Assembly (NCBI GenBank): GCA_031384695.1
Contig: JANNAV010000037.1
Location: 1 to 32,912 of the forward strand
Direction: 5' to 3'
Length of the DNA stretch: 32,912 nucleotides
Source of the DNA: JANNAV01 sp031384695
Lineage (GTDB): Bacteria > Pseudomonadota > Alphaproteobacteria > Rhodobacterales > Rhodobacteraceae
The position numbers were made by a program, and so were the translations under genes. Under the pieces are notes generated by a model. It worked only from the letters and a program-made list of their open reading frames with translations. It was not told the origin of the DNA and ran no database searches. Positions 1 through 7,667 of this stretch are shown one piece after another. Each line of letters starts with the position of its first letter. Positions within the stretch are counted from its first letter, which is position 1.

Positions 1-909
1 GGCGTTATCGAAGAAATGCGCGCGGGTGGTTGGGCTTTCCATCATCACCTCGTGCTCGGAGCCGGGGCAGAGATCGAGGCGGCCGCCGGGCCAGTTGGCC
101 ATGCGCAGGTGGATGGGGCCGGTATCGACGATCTTTTCCGCCGTGCCCAGGGCGCAATAGCTTGGGTGGGGCGGCGAGGGCAGCAATGAGAGTGCGTGAC
201 ATTCCGACAGGGCCGCCCTGAGCCAACCCAGACTTGGGCCGCCCAGCGACAATTCCGGGTGGGCAAGGGCCTGCGCGCGCATATAGTCCCACATTTCGGC
301 GTCCGAGGTCAGGGTGTTGCCCGAGAAGGGCGCGTCGATCACGTAGGTTTTGGCACCGGTGCCGGGGGCATAGCGGGCATCGAAATTGAACCAGCGCGCG
401 GTGGTGGCCAGTGCCTGCGCCACGGGGCGCATCCAGGCGGCCATCAGGATGCCCCACATCGGCGCGGAAAACGCCGCGGCCTTGACATCGGCACCGCGCA
501 TCAGCACGCGCAGGCCGATGCAGCCGCCCATCGAATGCGCCATCAGATAATAGGGTTCGGGCAGGCCGCTGGCGCGGGCGAAGGCGAGCACGGCATCAAA
601 ATCAGCCTGAAACTCGGCGAAATCAGCGACATGGCCTGTCATGCGGTCATTGGTGGCGCGGTCTGCAAGGCCCTGTCCGCGCCAATCGAGCGTCAGGGTG
701 GCATAGCCGCGCTGGGCCAGATCGATGGCGGCGCGGCCATATTTCTCGATATATTCGGTGCGGCCGGGCAGCAGCAGGACCGTGCCCTTGGCGCCGTCCG
801 AGTTCCAGACGGCGGCCCGGATGCGCACGCCATCGGCGGCGGTCAGCCAGACCGCACGGCCGCCATCCGGCCCGTCGGCCACCCCGGCATAAAGCGGCGC
901 GTCTGTCAC
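1..909 (-). CDS. alpha/beta hydrolase (lysophospholipase-like), 3' end outside window
   Basis: Partial gene: 303 codons are open to the left edge and the C-terminus lies outside. The family is the alpha/beta-hydrolase lysophospholipase/monoacylglycerol lipase group (PldB-like). Seen: an oxyanion-loop stretch LLPGRTEYIEKY (residues 46-57), the nucleophile elbow AHSMGG with Ser126 (Ala replaces the usual first Gly), and a late His286 in GSEHEV that fits the catalytic histidine. There is no signal peptide, so it is probably cytoplasmic. The start is GTG at 909; its GTGA overlaps the TGA stop of the upstream SCP2 gene by 4 nt, which indicates translational coupling. The substrate cannot be told from sequence; an acyl ester or lysophospholipid is likely from the family. 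Smaller open frames in this stretch are antisense or shifted shadows. Confidence 0.88.
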   Translation of the reverse strand, partial: MTDAPLYAGVADGPDGGRAVWLTAADGVRIRAAVWNSDGAKGTVLLLPGRTEYIEKYGRAAIDLAQRGYATLTLDWRGQGLADRATNDRMTGHVADFAEFQADFDAVLAFARASGLPEPYYLMAHSMGGCIGLRVLMRGADVKAAAFSAPMWGILMAAWMRPVAQALATTARWFNFDARYAPGTGAKTYVIDAPFSGNTLTSDAEMWDYMRAQALAHPELSLGGPSLGWLRAALSECHALSLLPSPPHPSYCALGTAEKIVDTGPIHLRMANWPGGRLDLCPGSEHEVMMESPTTRAHFFDNA

Positions 910-1193
910 GCGAGGGCCGCGCCGAGTTTCATCGCAAGGCCCATCGCCCCGTCAACCGACAACTTGCCGGTCATGAAAGCGGTGGTGGGGTTCATCTCGC
1001 CGCTGAGGATCGCCTGAAACACCTCGGCGCTGGCGGTCATGGTGACATCGGCTTCGTCATCGCCCGCGCGCACGCCGTCGGCGTCGATCATGATGGCGCC
1101 CTCGCCGGAAATGACGAACTTTGCCTGCCCGTCAAAGCCGTTCGGCATTTTCGCGGCCAGCACCTTGACCGCCTCTGCGATGACATCGCTCAT
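906..1193 (-). CDS. SCP2 sterol-binding domain protein
   Basis: A 95-aa protein made of a single SCP2-type lipid-binding domain. The C-terminal half has the typical run of this family: DVTMTASAEVFQAILSG, then a Met-Asn-Pro segment, then KLSVDGAMGLAMKLG. Bacterial stand-alone SCP2 proteins are small soluble carriers thought to bind lipids or acyl-CoAs; the ligand is unknown. An AGGAG-type ribosome binding site lies about 7 nt before ATG 1193. The stop overlaps the GTG start of the downstream alpha/beta hydrolase by 4 nt, so the two form an operon, consistent with a shared lipid or acyl substrate (inference). Confidence 0.9.
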   Translation of the reverse strand: MSDVIAEAVKVLAAKMPNGFDGQAKFVISGEGAIMIDADGVRAGDDEADVTMTASAEVFQAILSGEMNPTTAFMTGKLSVDGAMGLAMKLGAALA

Positions 1194-1256
1194 TTCTGTC
1201 TCCTTTGTGATCGGGGTGGCACTGGCTTTTTCCTGCCGTTGCGTTAGCTTCGATCT
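1194..1256. promoter_or_regulatory. divergent intergenic region
   Basis: These 63 bases separate the minus-strand SCP2/hydrolase pair from the plus-strand TPR/helicase genes, so both promoters must lie here or in the coding ends. I see no clear -35/-10 pair and no EcfG-type motif. Confidence 0.4.
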
Positions 1257-1829
1257 ATGAAATTTTCACGCGCCTTATACAATCATATCGTTGCGGCACT
1301 TGTGCTGCTTTTCGCCTTTTGTGGCCCGATGGCGGCCCCGGTGGCAGCGCAGACGGCCAAGCTGGACGGGTTGTTCGAGCGGCTTTTGACTGCCGATGAC
1401 AAGGAATCGGGGCGGATCGAGCAGGAGATCTGGATCGAGTGGTCCAAATCCGGCTCTCCGGCGATGGATTTGCTGCTGGAACGTGGGCGGGTGGCGATGG
1501 GTGCCGGCGCGCCCGAGATTGCGGTGGAGCATTTCACCGCCCTGATTGATCATGCGCCGGAGTTCGCCGAAGGCTGGAACGGCCGGGCGACGGCCTATTT
1601 CCAGATGGGGCAGTTCGGGCCTTCGATAGCCGATGTGGGGCATGTTCTGCAGTTGAACCCCCGGCATTTTGGCGCGCTTTCCGGCCTTGGTGCGATGTTC
1701 GAGGCGTTGGACCGGCCGGAAAAGGCGCTGGAGGTGTACCGGGCCGCGCTGGCTATACATCCGCATTTGACCGGCGTATTGGAAGCCGTGAAGCGGCTGG
1801 AAACCGAGCTTGCCGGGCAAGACCTTTAA
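1257..1829 (+). CDS. exported tetratricopeptide-repeat protein
   Basis: A 190-aa protein with a typical signal peptide: a basic start, a hydrophobic core at residues 11-23, and a probable cleavage after Ala31 (PVAA|QT). Residues about 87-178 form TPR-like helical pairs (AVEHFTALIDHAPEFAEGW..., ALSGLGAMFEALDRPEKAL..YRAALAIHPH). TPR proteins act as protein-interaction scaffolds; the partner here is unknown and the location is probably periplasmic. Its stop lies 9 nt before the helicase start, and the AAGGG used as the helicase ribosome binding site overlaps its TAA, so the two are co-transcribed. No enzyme motif is visible. Confidence 0.85.
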   Translation: MKFSRALYNHIVAALVLLFAFCGPMAAPVAAQTAKLDGLFERLLTADDKESGRIEQEIWIEWSKSGSPAMDLLLERGRVAMGAGAPEIAVEHFTALIDHAPEFAEGWNGRATAYFQMGQFGPSIADVGHVLQLNPRHFGALSGLGAMFEALDRPEKALEVYRAALAIHPHLTGVLEAVKRLETELAGQDL

Positions 1830-1838
1830 GGGCACATC

Positions 1839-4802
1839 ATGCAGGCGACCGCGAGGGTCACGGCGGTTCTTGGGCCGACGAATACGGGCAAGACGCATTA
1901 TGCCATCGAGCGGATGCTGGCCCACCGGACGGGGGTGATCGGCCTGCCGTTGCGTCTGTTGGCGCGCGAGGTCTATGACAAGATCGTGGTGTTGCGCGGG
2001 CCTTCGGTGGTGGCGCTGGTAACGGGCGAAGAGCGCATCGTGCCCGAGCGCACCGCCTATTGGGTGTGCACCGTCGAGGCGATGCCGCTGGAGATCGGGG
2101 CCGATTTCGTGGCGGTTGACGAGATTCAGCTTTGCGCCGATCAGGACCGCGGGCATGTGTTCACGGCGCGGCTGCTGAAGGCGCGGGGGCTGCTGGAGAC
2201 CATGTTCATGGGGGCGGATACGATGCGCCCGGCGATTGCGGCGCTGGTGCCGCAGGTGCAGTTCATGAAGCGGGAGAGGTTTTCGACGCTGACCCATTCA
2301 GGTTCGAAAAAGATAAGCCGCATGCCGCCTCGCAGCGCGATCGTAGGGTTTTCGGTTGAAAATGTGTATCAGATTGCCGAGTTGATCCGGCGGCAGAAGG
2401 GCGGTTGTGCGGTGGTGATGGGCGCGCTTTCGCCGCGCACCCGCAATGCGCAGGTGGCGCTTTATCAAAACGGCGAGGTGGATTATCTGGTGGCGACCGA
2501 TGCCATCGGCATGGGGTTGAATCTGGATATCCGCCACATCGCGTTTTCGGCCAAGGCCAAGTTTGATGGCCAGCGGATGCGCAATCTTTATCCGCAGGAA
2601 CTGGCGCAGATTGCGGGGCGCGCGGGGCGGCATCTCGAGCCGGGCACGTTCGGGGTGACGGGCGAGGCGGGGCCGCTGGATGCGGAGGTGATCGAGGCCA
2701 TCGAGACCCACCGCTTTCAGCCGATCCGCAAGTTGCAATGGCGCAACGAGGTGCTGGAGTTCGGTACGGCTGAAAGGCTGATCCGCAGCCTTGAGGTGCC
2801 TGCCGTCAACGAATGGCTGCACCGGGCGCGCGATTCCGACGATGTGGTGGCGCTGAAAACCCTGAGCGAGATGCCGGAGGTGCGCGAAAAGCTGACGAGT
2901 CCGGCGCGGGTCCGCCTGCTGTGGGATGTGTGCCGGGTGCCCGATTTCCGCAACGCCTCGCCGGGAGAGCATGCCACGCTGCTGGCGCGAATCTTTGATT
3001 TTCTGGCGGCGCGGGGGCTGGCGCAGGGCCGGGTGCCCTCGGATTGGCTGCGGGCGGCGGTGGAGCGGATCGACAAACCGGGCGGCGATATTGATGCAAT
3101 CTCGAAAAGATTGGCCTATATTCGCACCTGGACCTATGTTGCGCAGCGCAATGGCTGGGTGGCAGACGAAAGCCATTGGCGCGCCGAGACGCGCGCTGTA
3201 GAAGATCGGCTGTCGGATGCGCTGCATCTGGCATTGACGCAAAGATTTGTTGATCGCCGCACTTCGGTGCTGATGCGGCGATTGAAGCAGAAGGAGACCC
3301 TCGTGGCCGAGGTGAATGACAAGGGCGAAGTGATGGTCGAGGGCGAGTTCGTCGGCCGTCTTGAGGGATTCAGGTTCCGGCAGGATGCCACGGCATCGCC
3401 GGAAGAGGCACAGCGCCTGCATCAGGTGGCGGTTGCGGCCCTGAAGCCCGAGTTCCATCTGCGGGCGGACAAGTTCTATAACGCCCCCGATACCGAGTTG
3501 GATTTCACCGAGCAGGGCGGCCTGATGTGGGGCACTCTTGCGCTTGGCAAGCTGATCAAGGGCGGTGAGCCGCAGCGGCCGCAGGTGGAGGCCTTTGTCG
3601 ATGACGAGGCTGGCCCTGATGTGGCCGATAAAGTGCGCCGCCGCTTGCAGCATTTCATCGACCGTAAGGTGGCGGCCCTGTTCGAGCCGCTGCTGGCGAT
3701 GAGCCGGGATGAGACGTTGACCGGCCTTGCGCGCGGCTTTGCCTTCCGGCTGGTCGAGGGGTTGGGGGTGATCCCGCGCGAGGCGATTGCCTCCGAGGTG
3801 AAGGAACTGGATCAGGAGGCGCGCGGCGTTTTGCGCAAGCACGGGGTGCGCTTTGGTCAGTTCACGGTGTTTTTGCCTTTGCTGCTGAAACCCGCACCGA
3901 CCCGGTTGCGGCTGGTTTTATGGTCTTTGTTCAACGGCTTGCAGGAATTTCCTGAAAGCCCGCCGCCGGGGCTGGTGACCATCCCGAACATTCCCGATGT
4001 GCCCAAGATGCATTACACGCTGGCGGGCTATCATCCGGCGGGCGCGCGCGCGATCCGCATTGATATGCTGGAGCGGCTGGCCGATATCCTGCGCGCCAAA
4101 GACAGCCGGGCGGGGTTTGAGGCGACGGGCGATATGCTGTCGATCACCGGTATGACGTTGGAGCAGTTCGCGGGCTTGATGGGCGGTTTGGGGTATCGGG
4201 GCGAAAAGGGCGAGCGGGCAAAGGTAAAGGCCGCACCGGTGCCGGTTGCGGTTGATCCCGACGCGCCGGTGCAACCGATCCCGGAAGGCAGTTCGGCTTT
4301 TGTGCTGCCCGACCCGGAAGCAGCGCCGGAAGCCGCCCCGGAAATGGAGGCGTTCTATACCTTCACCTGGGCGCCGCGCCCGCGCCCTGCACGCGTTGAG
4401 CCGAGGGGTGAGCGCCAATCAACCCGTCCCGAGCGCAGCCCGCGCAAAGAAGGTGAAGCCGCCGCAGCACCGCGCGCCGATCGTGGGCCAAGGCCGGATC
4501 GCGGCCCGCGCCCTGATCGTGCTCCGCGTCCCGATGCTGCCGCTGCCGAAGCGAAGCCAGATGCTGTGCCGGGTGCGGTGAACAGCGAGCCGCACCCGGA
4601 AGGTGGGCGCGCGCGCGATGGATACAAGGGCGCGGGCGACAAGCGCGAGGGCTACAAGGGCAAAAACAAAGGCAAGCCGGGGCAGGGCCGCGAGGCCGAC
4701 AAGCCCTCCAAGGTGTTCGAGGCCCGCGCGCCGCGCTATGAAAAGCCGATAGACCCCGACAATCCGTTCGCCGTGCTGGCGGCGCTGAAGGCCAAGCTCT
4801 GA
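1839..4802 (+). CDS. SUV3-like DExH RNA helicase with long basic tail
   Basis: A 987-aa helicase of superfamily 2 resembling mitochondrial/alphaproteobacterial SUV3. Seen: Walker A GPTNTGKT (residues 12-19), motif II DEIQ (94-97, the Suv3 variant of DExH), motif VI QIAGRAGR (257-264), and a following GVTGEAG segment also typical of Suv3. The known role of SUV3 is ATP-driven 3'-5' unwinding of RNA or RNA-DNA hybrids, feeding RNA decay. Residues from about 830 onward are low complexity: first Pro/Ala/Glu-rich, then Arg-Pro-Asp repeats (RPDRGPRPDRAPRPD), then Lys/Gly-rich, ending in a short conserved-looking NPFAVLAALKAKL. The tail is probably disordered and RNA-binding. The next gene starts immediately at the stop codon. 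Confidence 0.93.
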   Translation: MQATARVTAVLGPTNTGKTHYAIERMLAHRTGVIGLPLRLLAREVYDKIVVLRGPSVVALVTGEERIVPERTAYWVCTVEAMPLEIGADFVAVDEIQLCADQDRGHVFTARLLKARGLLETMFMGADTMRPAIAALVPQVQFMKRERFSTLTHSGSKKISRMPPRSAIVGFSVENVYQIAELIRRQKGGCAVVMGALSPRTRNAQVALYQNGEVDYLVATDAIGMGLNLDIRHIAFSAKAKFDGQRMRNLYPQELAQIAGRAGRHLEPGTFGVTGEAGPLDAEVIEAIETHRFQPIRKLQWRNEVLEFGTAERLIRSLEVPAVNEWLHRARDSDDVVALKTLSEMPEVREKLTSPARVRLLWDVCRVPDFRNASPGEHATLLARIFDFLAARGLAQGRVPSDWLRAAVERIDKPGGDIDAISKRLAYIRTWTYVAQRNGWVADESHWRAETRAVEDRLSDALHLALTQRFVDRRTSVLMRRLKQKETLVAEVNDKGEVMVEGEFVGRLEGFRFRQDATASPEEAQRLHQVAVAALKPEFHLRADKFYNAPDTELDFTEQGGLMWGTLALGKLIKGGEPQRPQVEAFVDDEAGPDVADKVRRRLQHFIDRKVAALFEPLLAMSRDETLTGLARGFAFRLVEGLGVIPREAIASEVKELDQEARGVLRKHGVRFGQFTVFLPLLLKPAPTRLRLVLWSLFNGLQEFPESPPPGLVTIPNIPDVPKMHYTLAGYHPAGARAIRIDMLERLADILRAKDSRAGFEATGDMLSITGMTLEQFAGLMGGLGYRGEKGERAKVKAAPVPVAVDPDAPVQPIPEGSSAFVLPDPEAAPEAAPEMEAFYTFTWAPRPRPARVEPRGERQSTRPERSPRKEGEAAAAPRADRGPRPDRGPRPDRAPRPDAAAAEAKPDAVPGAVNSEPHPEGGRARDGYKGAGDKREGYKGKNKGKPGQGREADKPSKVFEARAPRYEKPIDPDNPFAVLAALKAKL

Positions 4803-5129
4803 TTGGCAGGGCCGGGGGCAAAACCCCAAAGCAGTGTCCAGCCAAGGTTGCGGCTGGACAAGTGGTTGTGGCAGGCGCGGTTTTGCAAAACCCGCGCCGA
4901 GGCCGCGCTTTGGATCGAACGCGGCAAGGTGCGGATCAACGGCCAGCGCTGTGTGAAGCCGGGGCATGGGATTCTGGCGGGCGATGTGCTGACCTTCGGG
5001 CAGGCGGGGGAGGTGCGGGTGATCCGCATTCTAGGGCTTGGCGTGCGGCGCGGGCCTTCGGTTGAGGCGGCATTGCTGTATCAGGATGTGGTTTTGGGCG
5101 GCCCTGCGACCGGAACGCTGCTTGAATGA
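4803..5129 (+). CDS. RNA-binding S4 domain protein (Hsp15-like)
   Basis: A 108-aa protein with an N-terminal S4 RNA-binding fold (RLRLDKWLWQARFCKTRAEA..IERGKVRINGQR..KPGHGILAGDVLTF, residues about 16-70). This matches the Hsp15/HslR family, which binds 50S subunits carrying a stalled nascent chain. The best start is TTG 4803, directly after the helicase TGA stop; an ATG at a sensible place is absent. A later TTG at 4848 would remove the start of the S4 domain. The neighbour is an RNA helicase, so an RNA or ribosome maintenance operon is likely. The start codon is the least certain point. Confidence 0.87.
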   Translation: MAGPGAKPQSSVQPRLRLDKWLWQARFCKTRAEAALWIERGKVRINGQRCVKPGHGILAGDVLTFGQAGEVRVIRILGLGVRRGPSVEAALLYQDVVLGGPATGTLLE

Positions 5130-5180
5130 TCCGCACGGCTCAACTAGGTAATCTATTGCCTCTAACAAACGGAACCGGCC

Positions 5181-5519
5181 ATGACCTATGTGGTTGTCGA
5201 TAACTGCATCGCCTGCAAATACACTGACTGCGTTGAAGTCTGCCCCGTGGATTGCTTTTACGAGGGCGAGAACATGCTGGTCATCCACCCGGATGAATGC
5301 ATTGATTGTGGCGTCTGCGAGCCGGAATGCCCCGCCGACGCGATCCGGCCCGACACCGAGCCGGATATGGAAAAATGGGTGACCTTCAACCGCAAGTATT
5401 CCATTCTGTGGCCGGTGATCATCACCAAGAAAGACATGATGCCCGACGCCGAAGCGCGTGACGGGGAAAGTGGCAAAATGGAGAAGTATTTTTCGGAAGC
5501 GGCGGGCGAAGGCGGCTGA
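5181..5519 (+). CDS. fdxA: 7Fe ferredoxin FdxA
   Basis: A 112-aa ferredoxin of the Azotobacter FdI type. All cluster ligands are visible: Cys9, Cys17 and Cys50 for a [3Fe-4S] cluster; Cys21, Cys40, Cys43 and Cys46 for a [4Fe-4S] cluster (assignment by analogy with FdI numbering plus one). The C-terminal extension (WPVIITKKDMMPDAE..) is also typical of the family. It is a soluble low-potential electron carrier whose partner here is not shown. The nearby downstream gene is carD, a pairing I associate with Rhodobacterales genomes. The 51-nt upstream gap holds no clear promoter. Confidence 0.95.
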   Translation: MTYVVVDNCIACKYTDCVEVCPVDCFYEGENMLVIHPDECIDCGVCEPECPADAIRPDTEPDMEKWVTFNRKYSILWPVIITKKDMMPDAEARDGESGKMEKYFSEAAGEGG

Positions 5520-5628
5520 CACAATGTTGCCCGGTGATTCGCGGATGCGGCGTTAGCGGAAACAGGCGGGGCGGGAATTTTGTTTGCTTTCAAAGCGTAG
5601 GCGGGTTTTGCGGCCAGATTTGTGGCTG

Positions 5629-5657
5629 TTGGAATCAGGTCTTTTTTGTGTTACACT
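5629..5657 (+). promoter_or_regulatory. sigma70-like promoter in fdxA-carD gap
   Basis: TTGGAA (5629-5634) and TACACT (5652-5657) are separated by exactly 17 nt, a good housekeeping -35/-10 fit. A start near 5664 would give a leader that runs into the hairpin at 5742-5771 before carD. Confidence 0.5.
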
Positions 5658-5663
5658 AAATAT

Positions 5664-5771
5664 ACAAACAATCATGGAAGCCCGAAATCGCCTCATTGCT
5701 GCTCGCTTGTGGCGTATTTTTTTGCACTATATGAAAGCCATCGCCGGAGGCAGTTCTCCGGGCGGTTTTTT
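5664..5771 (+). ncRNA. candidate small RNA or attenuated carD leader
   Basis: Inferred transcript of about 108 nt between the promoter at 5629-5657 and the terminator at 5742-5771. No convincing coding frame lies here. Either this is a free-standing sRNA, or the carD mRNA leader passes through a terminator that can be read through. No match to a named RNA family is claimed. Confidence 0.35.
5742..5771 (+). terminator. intrinsic terminator 36 nt before carD
   Basis: Stem CGCCGGAG (5742-5749), loop GCAGTT, return arm CTCCGGGCG with one bulged G, then a run of six T (5766-5771). It could end fdxA transcription, an sRNA, or act as an attenuator for carD. Confidence 0.7.
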
Positions 5772-5807
5772 ATCGGTGTGACGGACTTTCGGCAAAGGAA
5801 ATGCTGA

Positions 5808-6317
5808 ATGACCAAGTCCAAGAAGCCTGATTTTCGTCCTAACGAGTTTGTCGTGTACCCTGCGCATGGCGTCGGCCGGATCATCTCGATCGAAGAACAG
5901 GAGATCGCCGGTATCCATATGGAGCTGTTTGTGATCTCGTTCGAAAAGGACAAGATGACCCTGCGGGTGCCGACGCACAAGGCCACCGATATCGGTATGC
6001 GGTCGCTTTCTACGCCGGATGTGGTGTCGAAGGCGCTGGATACGCTGAAGGGCAAGGCGCGGGTCAAGCGGGCGATGTGGTCGCGCCGGGCGCAGGAATA
6101 TGAGCAGAAGATCAACTCGGGCGATCTGATGGCGATTGCCGAGGTGGTGCGCGATCTGCACCGCTGTGATGATCAGCGCGAGCAAAGCTATTCCGAGCGC
6201 CAGCTTTACGAGGCAGCGCTGGAGCGGCTGACGCGGGAAGTGGCGGCGGTTGCCGGTGTGGACGAGATCGGCGCGCAGAAAACCGTGGGCGATGTGCTGG
6301 TGACGCGCGCGGCCTGA
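5808..6317 (+). CDS. carD: CarD family transcriptional regulator (CdnL)
   Basis: A 169-aa protein of the CarD/CdnL family. The N-terminal RNA-polymerase-beta interaction domain is visible (FRPNEFVVYPAHGVGRIISIEEQEIAG, residues about 9-35), followed by a helical DNA-contacting domain (KARVKRAMWSRRAQEYEQKINSGDLMAIAEVVRDL, about 83-117). Members bind RNAP beta and stabilise open promoter complexes, notably at rRNA and growth genes, which compensates for weak -10 elements common in alphaproteobacteria. The ribosome binding site AAGGAAA lies about 7 nt before ATG 5808. Length is normal for the family. A strong terminator follows 17 nt after the stop. Confidence 0.94.
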   Translation: MTKSKKPDFRPNEFVVYPAHGVGRIISIEEQEIAGIHMELFVISFEKDKMTLRVPTHKATDIGMRSLSTPDVVSKALDTLKGKARVKRAMWSRRAQEYEQKINSGDLMAIAEVVRDLHRCDDQREQSYSERQLYEAALERLTREVAAVAGVDEIGAQKTVGDVLVTRAA

Positions 6318-6334
6318 GGCTGCGGACATTTACG

Positions 6335-6364
6335 AAACGGCGGCCTTTGGGCCGCCGTTTTGGT
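6335..6364 (+). terminator. carD intrinsic terminator
   Basis: Perfect 11-bp stem AAACGGCGGCC (6335-6345), loop TTTG, return arm 6350-6360 ending in TTTT. It separates the core block from the degenerate region that follows. Confidence 0.85.
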
Positions 6365-6367
6365 TAA

Positions 6368-6442
6368 AGCGGATTTCCTTCAATTTGATTCAGATTGAAG
6401 GAAATCCAGGACAAGATCAGCTTGGGAATGTTGCGTGTTGCG
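6368..6442 (+). repeat. 75-nt palindromic intergenic repeat, copy 1
   Basis: Contains a near-perfect 18-bp inverted repeat with a 1-nt centre (arms 6371-6388 and 6390-6407; one T/C change from copy 2), followed by a conserved 35-nt tail ending GCGTGTTGCG. Copy 2, at 23515-23589 in the same orientation, differs at only three positions by eye. It looks like a dispersed intergenic element rather than a gene part. Confidence 0.85.
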
Positions 6443-6476
6443 TACAATCGGCTGAACCCGATTGTACGCAACACGC
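6433..6476. repeat. 19-bp perfect hairpin fused to repeat copy 1
   Basis: Arms 6433-6451 and 6458-6476 are exact reverse complements (GCGTGTTGCGTACAATCGG and its complement) with loop CTGAAC. The outer ten bases of the left arm are the end of the 75-nt repeat. Copy 2 of the repeat lacks this extension. Confidence 0.85.
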
Positions 6477-6555
6477 TTTAGGTGAAGCCGACAGTGCCGG
6501 CCGATTGCTTCGACGGGCAGATTTTGCGGCGCAGATCGGCGCACAAATGGTTGTC

Positions 6556-6770
6556 ACGAATGCCACAAGCAATGGCGTTCTTCTTGTGACGGGTGCAAGC
6601 GGTGGGATCGCCGCCGCAATCGCAGTTGCCGGGCGCATGTGCAGGTTATGCAGTGGCCGTCCACGTCTCGACCCATCCCGACGCGGCAGCAGCAACACGC
6701 GACGTGGCCTGCCAGGGCATTCGGGCAAATGCCATCCGGCCCGGCGTCATTGCAACACCGAACCTGAGCG
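6556..6770 (+). pseudogene. short-chain dehydrogenase remnant
   Basis: Two pieces of an SDR oxidoreductase survive in different frames. VLLVTGASGGIAAAIA (from 6577) is the N-terminal NAD(P)-binding TGxxxGI strand-loop. AGYAVAVHVSTHPDAAAA (from 6641) is the next beta strand, joined to GIRANAIRPGVIATP, a sequence normally about 150 residues later near the C-terminus. A frameshift and a large internal deletion are therefore present and the catalytic YxxxK is lost. It was probably part of the same decayed sugar operon as the neighbouring fragments. Confidence 0.75.
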
Positions 6771-6779
6771 CCGGATCCT

Positions 6780-7241
6780 TTATCCCGAACTGCGCGCAAT
6801 AAACTGCCCCGGCAAAACCACGTCCTCGCGGCTGCTGCCTCGCAGCACTTCAACCAAGGCGTGCGCCATCGGCGTCATGGGTTAGCGACAGGTGGTCAGA
6901 TCATAGGCAGGAGAGGCCGCAATCGGAATGTCGCCACAACCGGTGACGGCGATGTCTTGCGGCACCCGCAGGCCAAGCCCGTGGCGGATCGCGTCGATGG
7001 CGCCCAGGGCCGGCACATCGTTTTCGCAGACCACCACGTCAGGCAGTGCGGCCTTCGGCTGCGCATGCAGATAAGCCAGCAGGTCGTTGTAGCCGTCTGT
7101 CTGTGCATGGCGTTGCAGATGGACGACATCCGGCGCGGGGCCGCCTTTTGCATCCACCCACAACCGCAGCAAGGCCTCTTTGCGCATCTGCCGGGCAGGC
7201 TCGGTATCGGGACCAGCCAGAAACATCGGGCGGCGATGGCC
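6780..7241 (-). pseudogene. LacI-family regulator remnant (sensor domain, nonsense mutation)
   Basis: The sugar-binding half of a LacI/GalR repressor is readable on the minus strand: GHRRPMFLAGPDTEPARQMRKE, then DVVVCENDVPALGAIDAIRHGLGLRVPQDIAVTGCGDIP. The DNA-binding HTH is missing because the frame breaks near 7241. After YDLTTCR an in-frame TAA (6882-6884) stands where the family has Gln in LTTVRQP. The reading frame resumes with PMTPMAHALVEVLRG...VVLPGQFIARSSG up to a natural stop at 6780-6782. A single C-to-T change in CAA explains the stop. It cannot work as a repressor. Confidence 0.8.
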
Positions 7242-7660
7242 TTTGGCGTGCTGCCGACCTCGAACGATCCGGCAAAGATTCAGGCCAAAGTGACCGCGGC
7301 CTAGCAAGCCGATCCGTCGATTGAAACCGTGCCGGCTTTGGGTGCGGGCACCGCTGGCAAGCCTGCTGTCGCCACGGTGGTGGCACTGGGCAAAGGTCAG
7401 GGCGCGATCAAGGTGGCCTCGCCCGATCCGTCGGCCAGCTTCCTTGAGTCGGTTGCCGCAGGCGATGCGGCCTTTGCTGTTGACCAACAGCGGTTCCTGC
7501 AAGGTCATCTGGCAAGGTTATCTGGCGGTGATTTCCTGGCCCTTCGCGCCGAATACGGCCTGAAGCCGGGCGGCAACGTGGCCTTTGGCCCGAACCTGAT
7601 CACTGCCGGCAAGGCTGCGCAAATGGTGGAGCTTTTCGCCAACGGCGATCCTTCGGTTCC
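7239..7660 (+). pseudogene. sugar ABC transporter substrate-binding protein remnant
   Basis: The C-terminal part of a periplasmic sugar-binding protein (RbsB/XylF-like fold) is visible: GVLPTSNDPAKIQAKVTAA, an in-frame TAG (7302-7304), then ADPSIETVPALGAGTAGKPA, VASPDPSASFLESVAAGDAAFAVDQQ and GGNVAFGPNLIT. A partial local duplication near 7500-7530 (CAAGGTCATCTGG / CAAGGTTATCTGG) disturbs the frame in the hinge region. The N-terminal signal peptide and first lobe are missing. It is not functional. Confidence 0.78.
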
Positions 7661-7667
7661 CGGCGCG

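Noticed and set aside
196..1017. 273-codon plus-strand frame over the alpha/beta hydrolase
   Set aside because: Antisense shadow; the minus strand encodes a catalytic AHSMGG elbow and a coupled start.
6882..7508. 208-codon minus-strand frame as an intact LacI-type regulator
   Set aside because: Only about 120 codons match the family; the N-terminal part is antisense to the binding-protein remnant, there is no HTH, and the C-terminus is cut by a nonsense codon.
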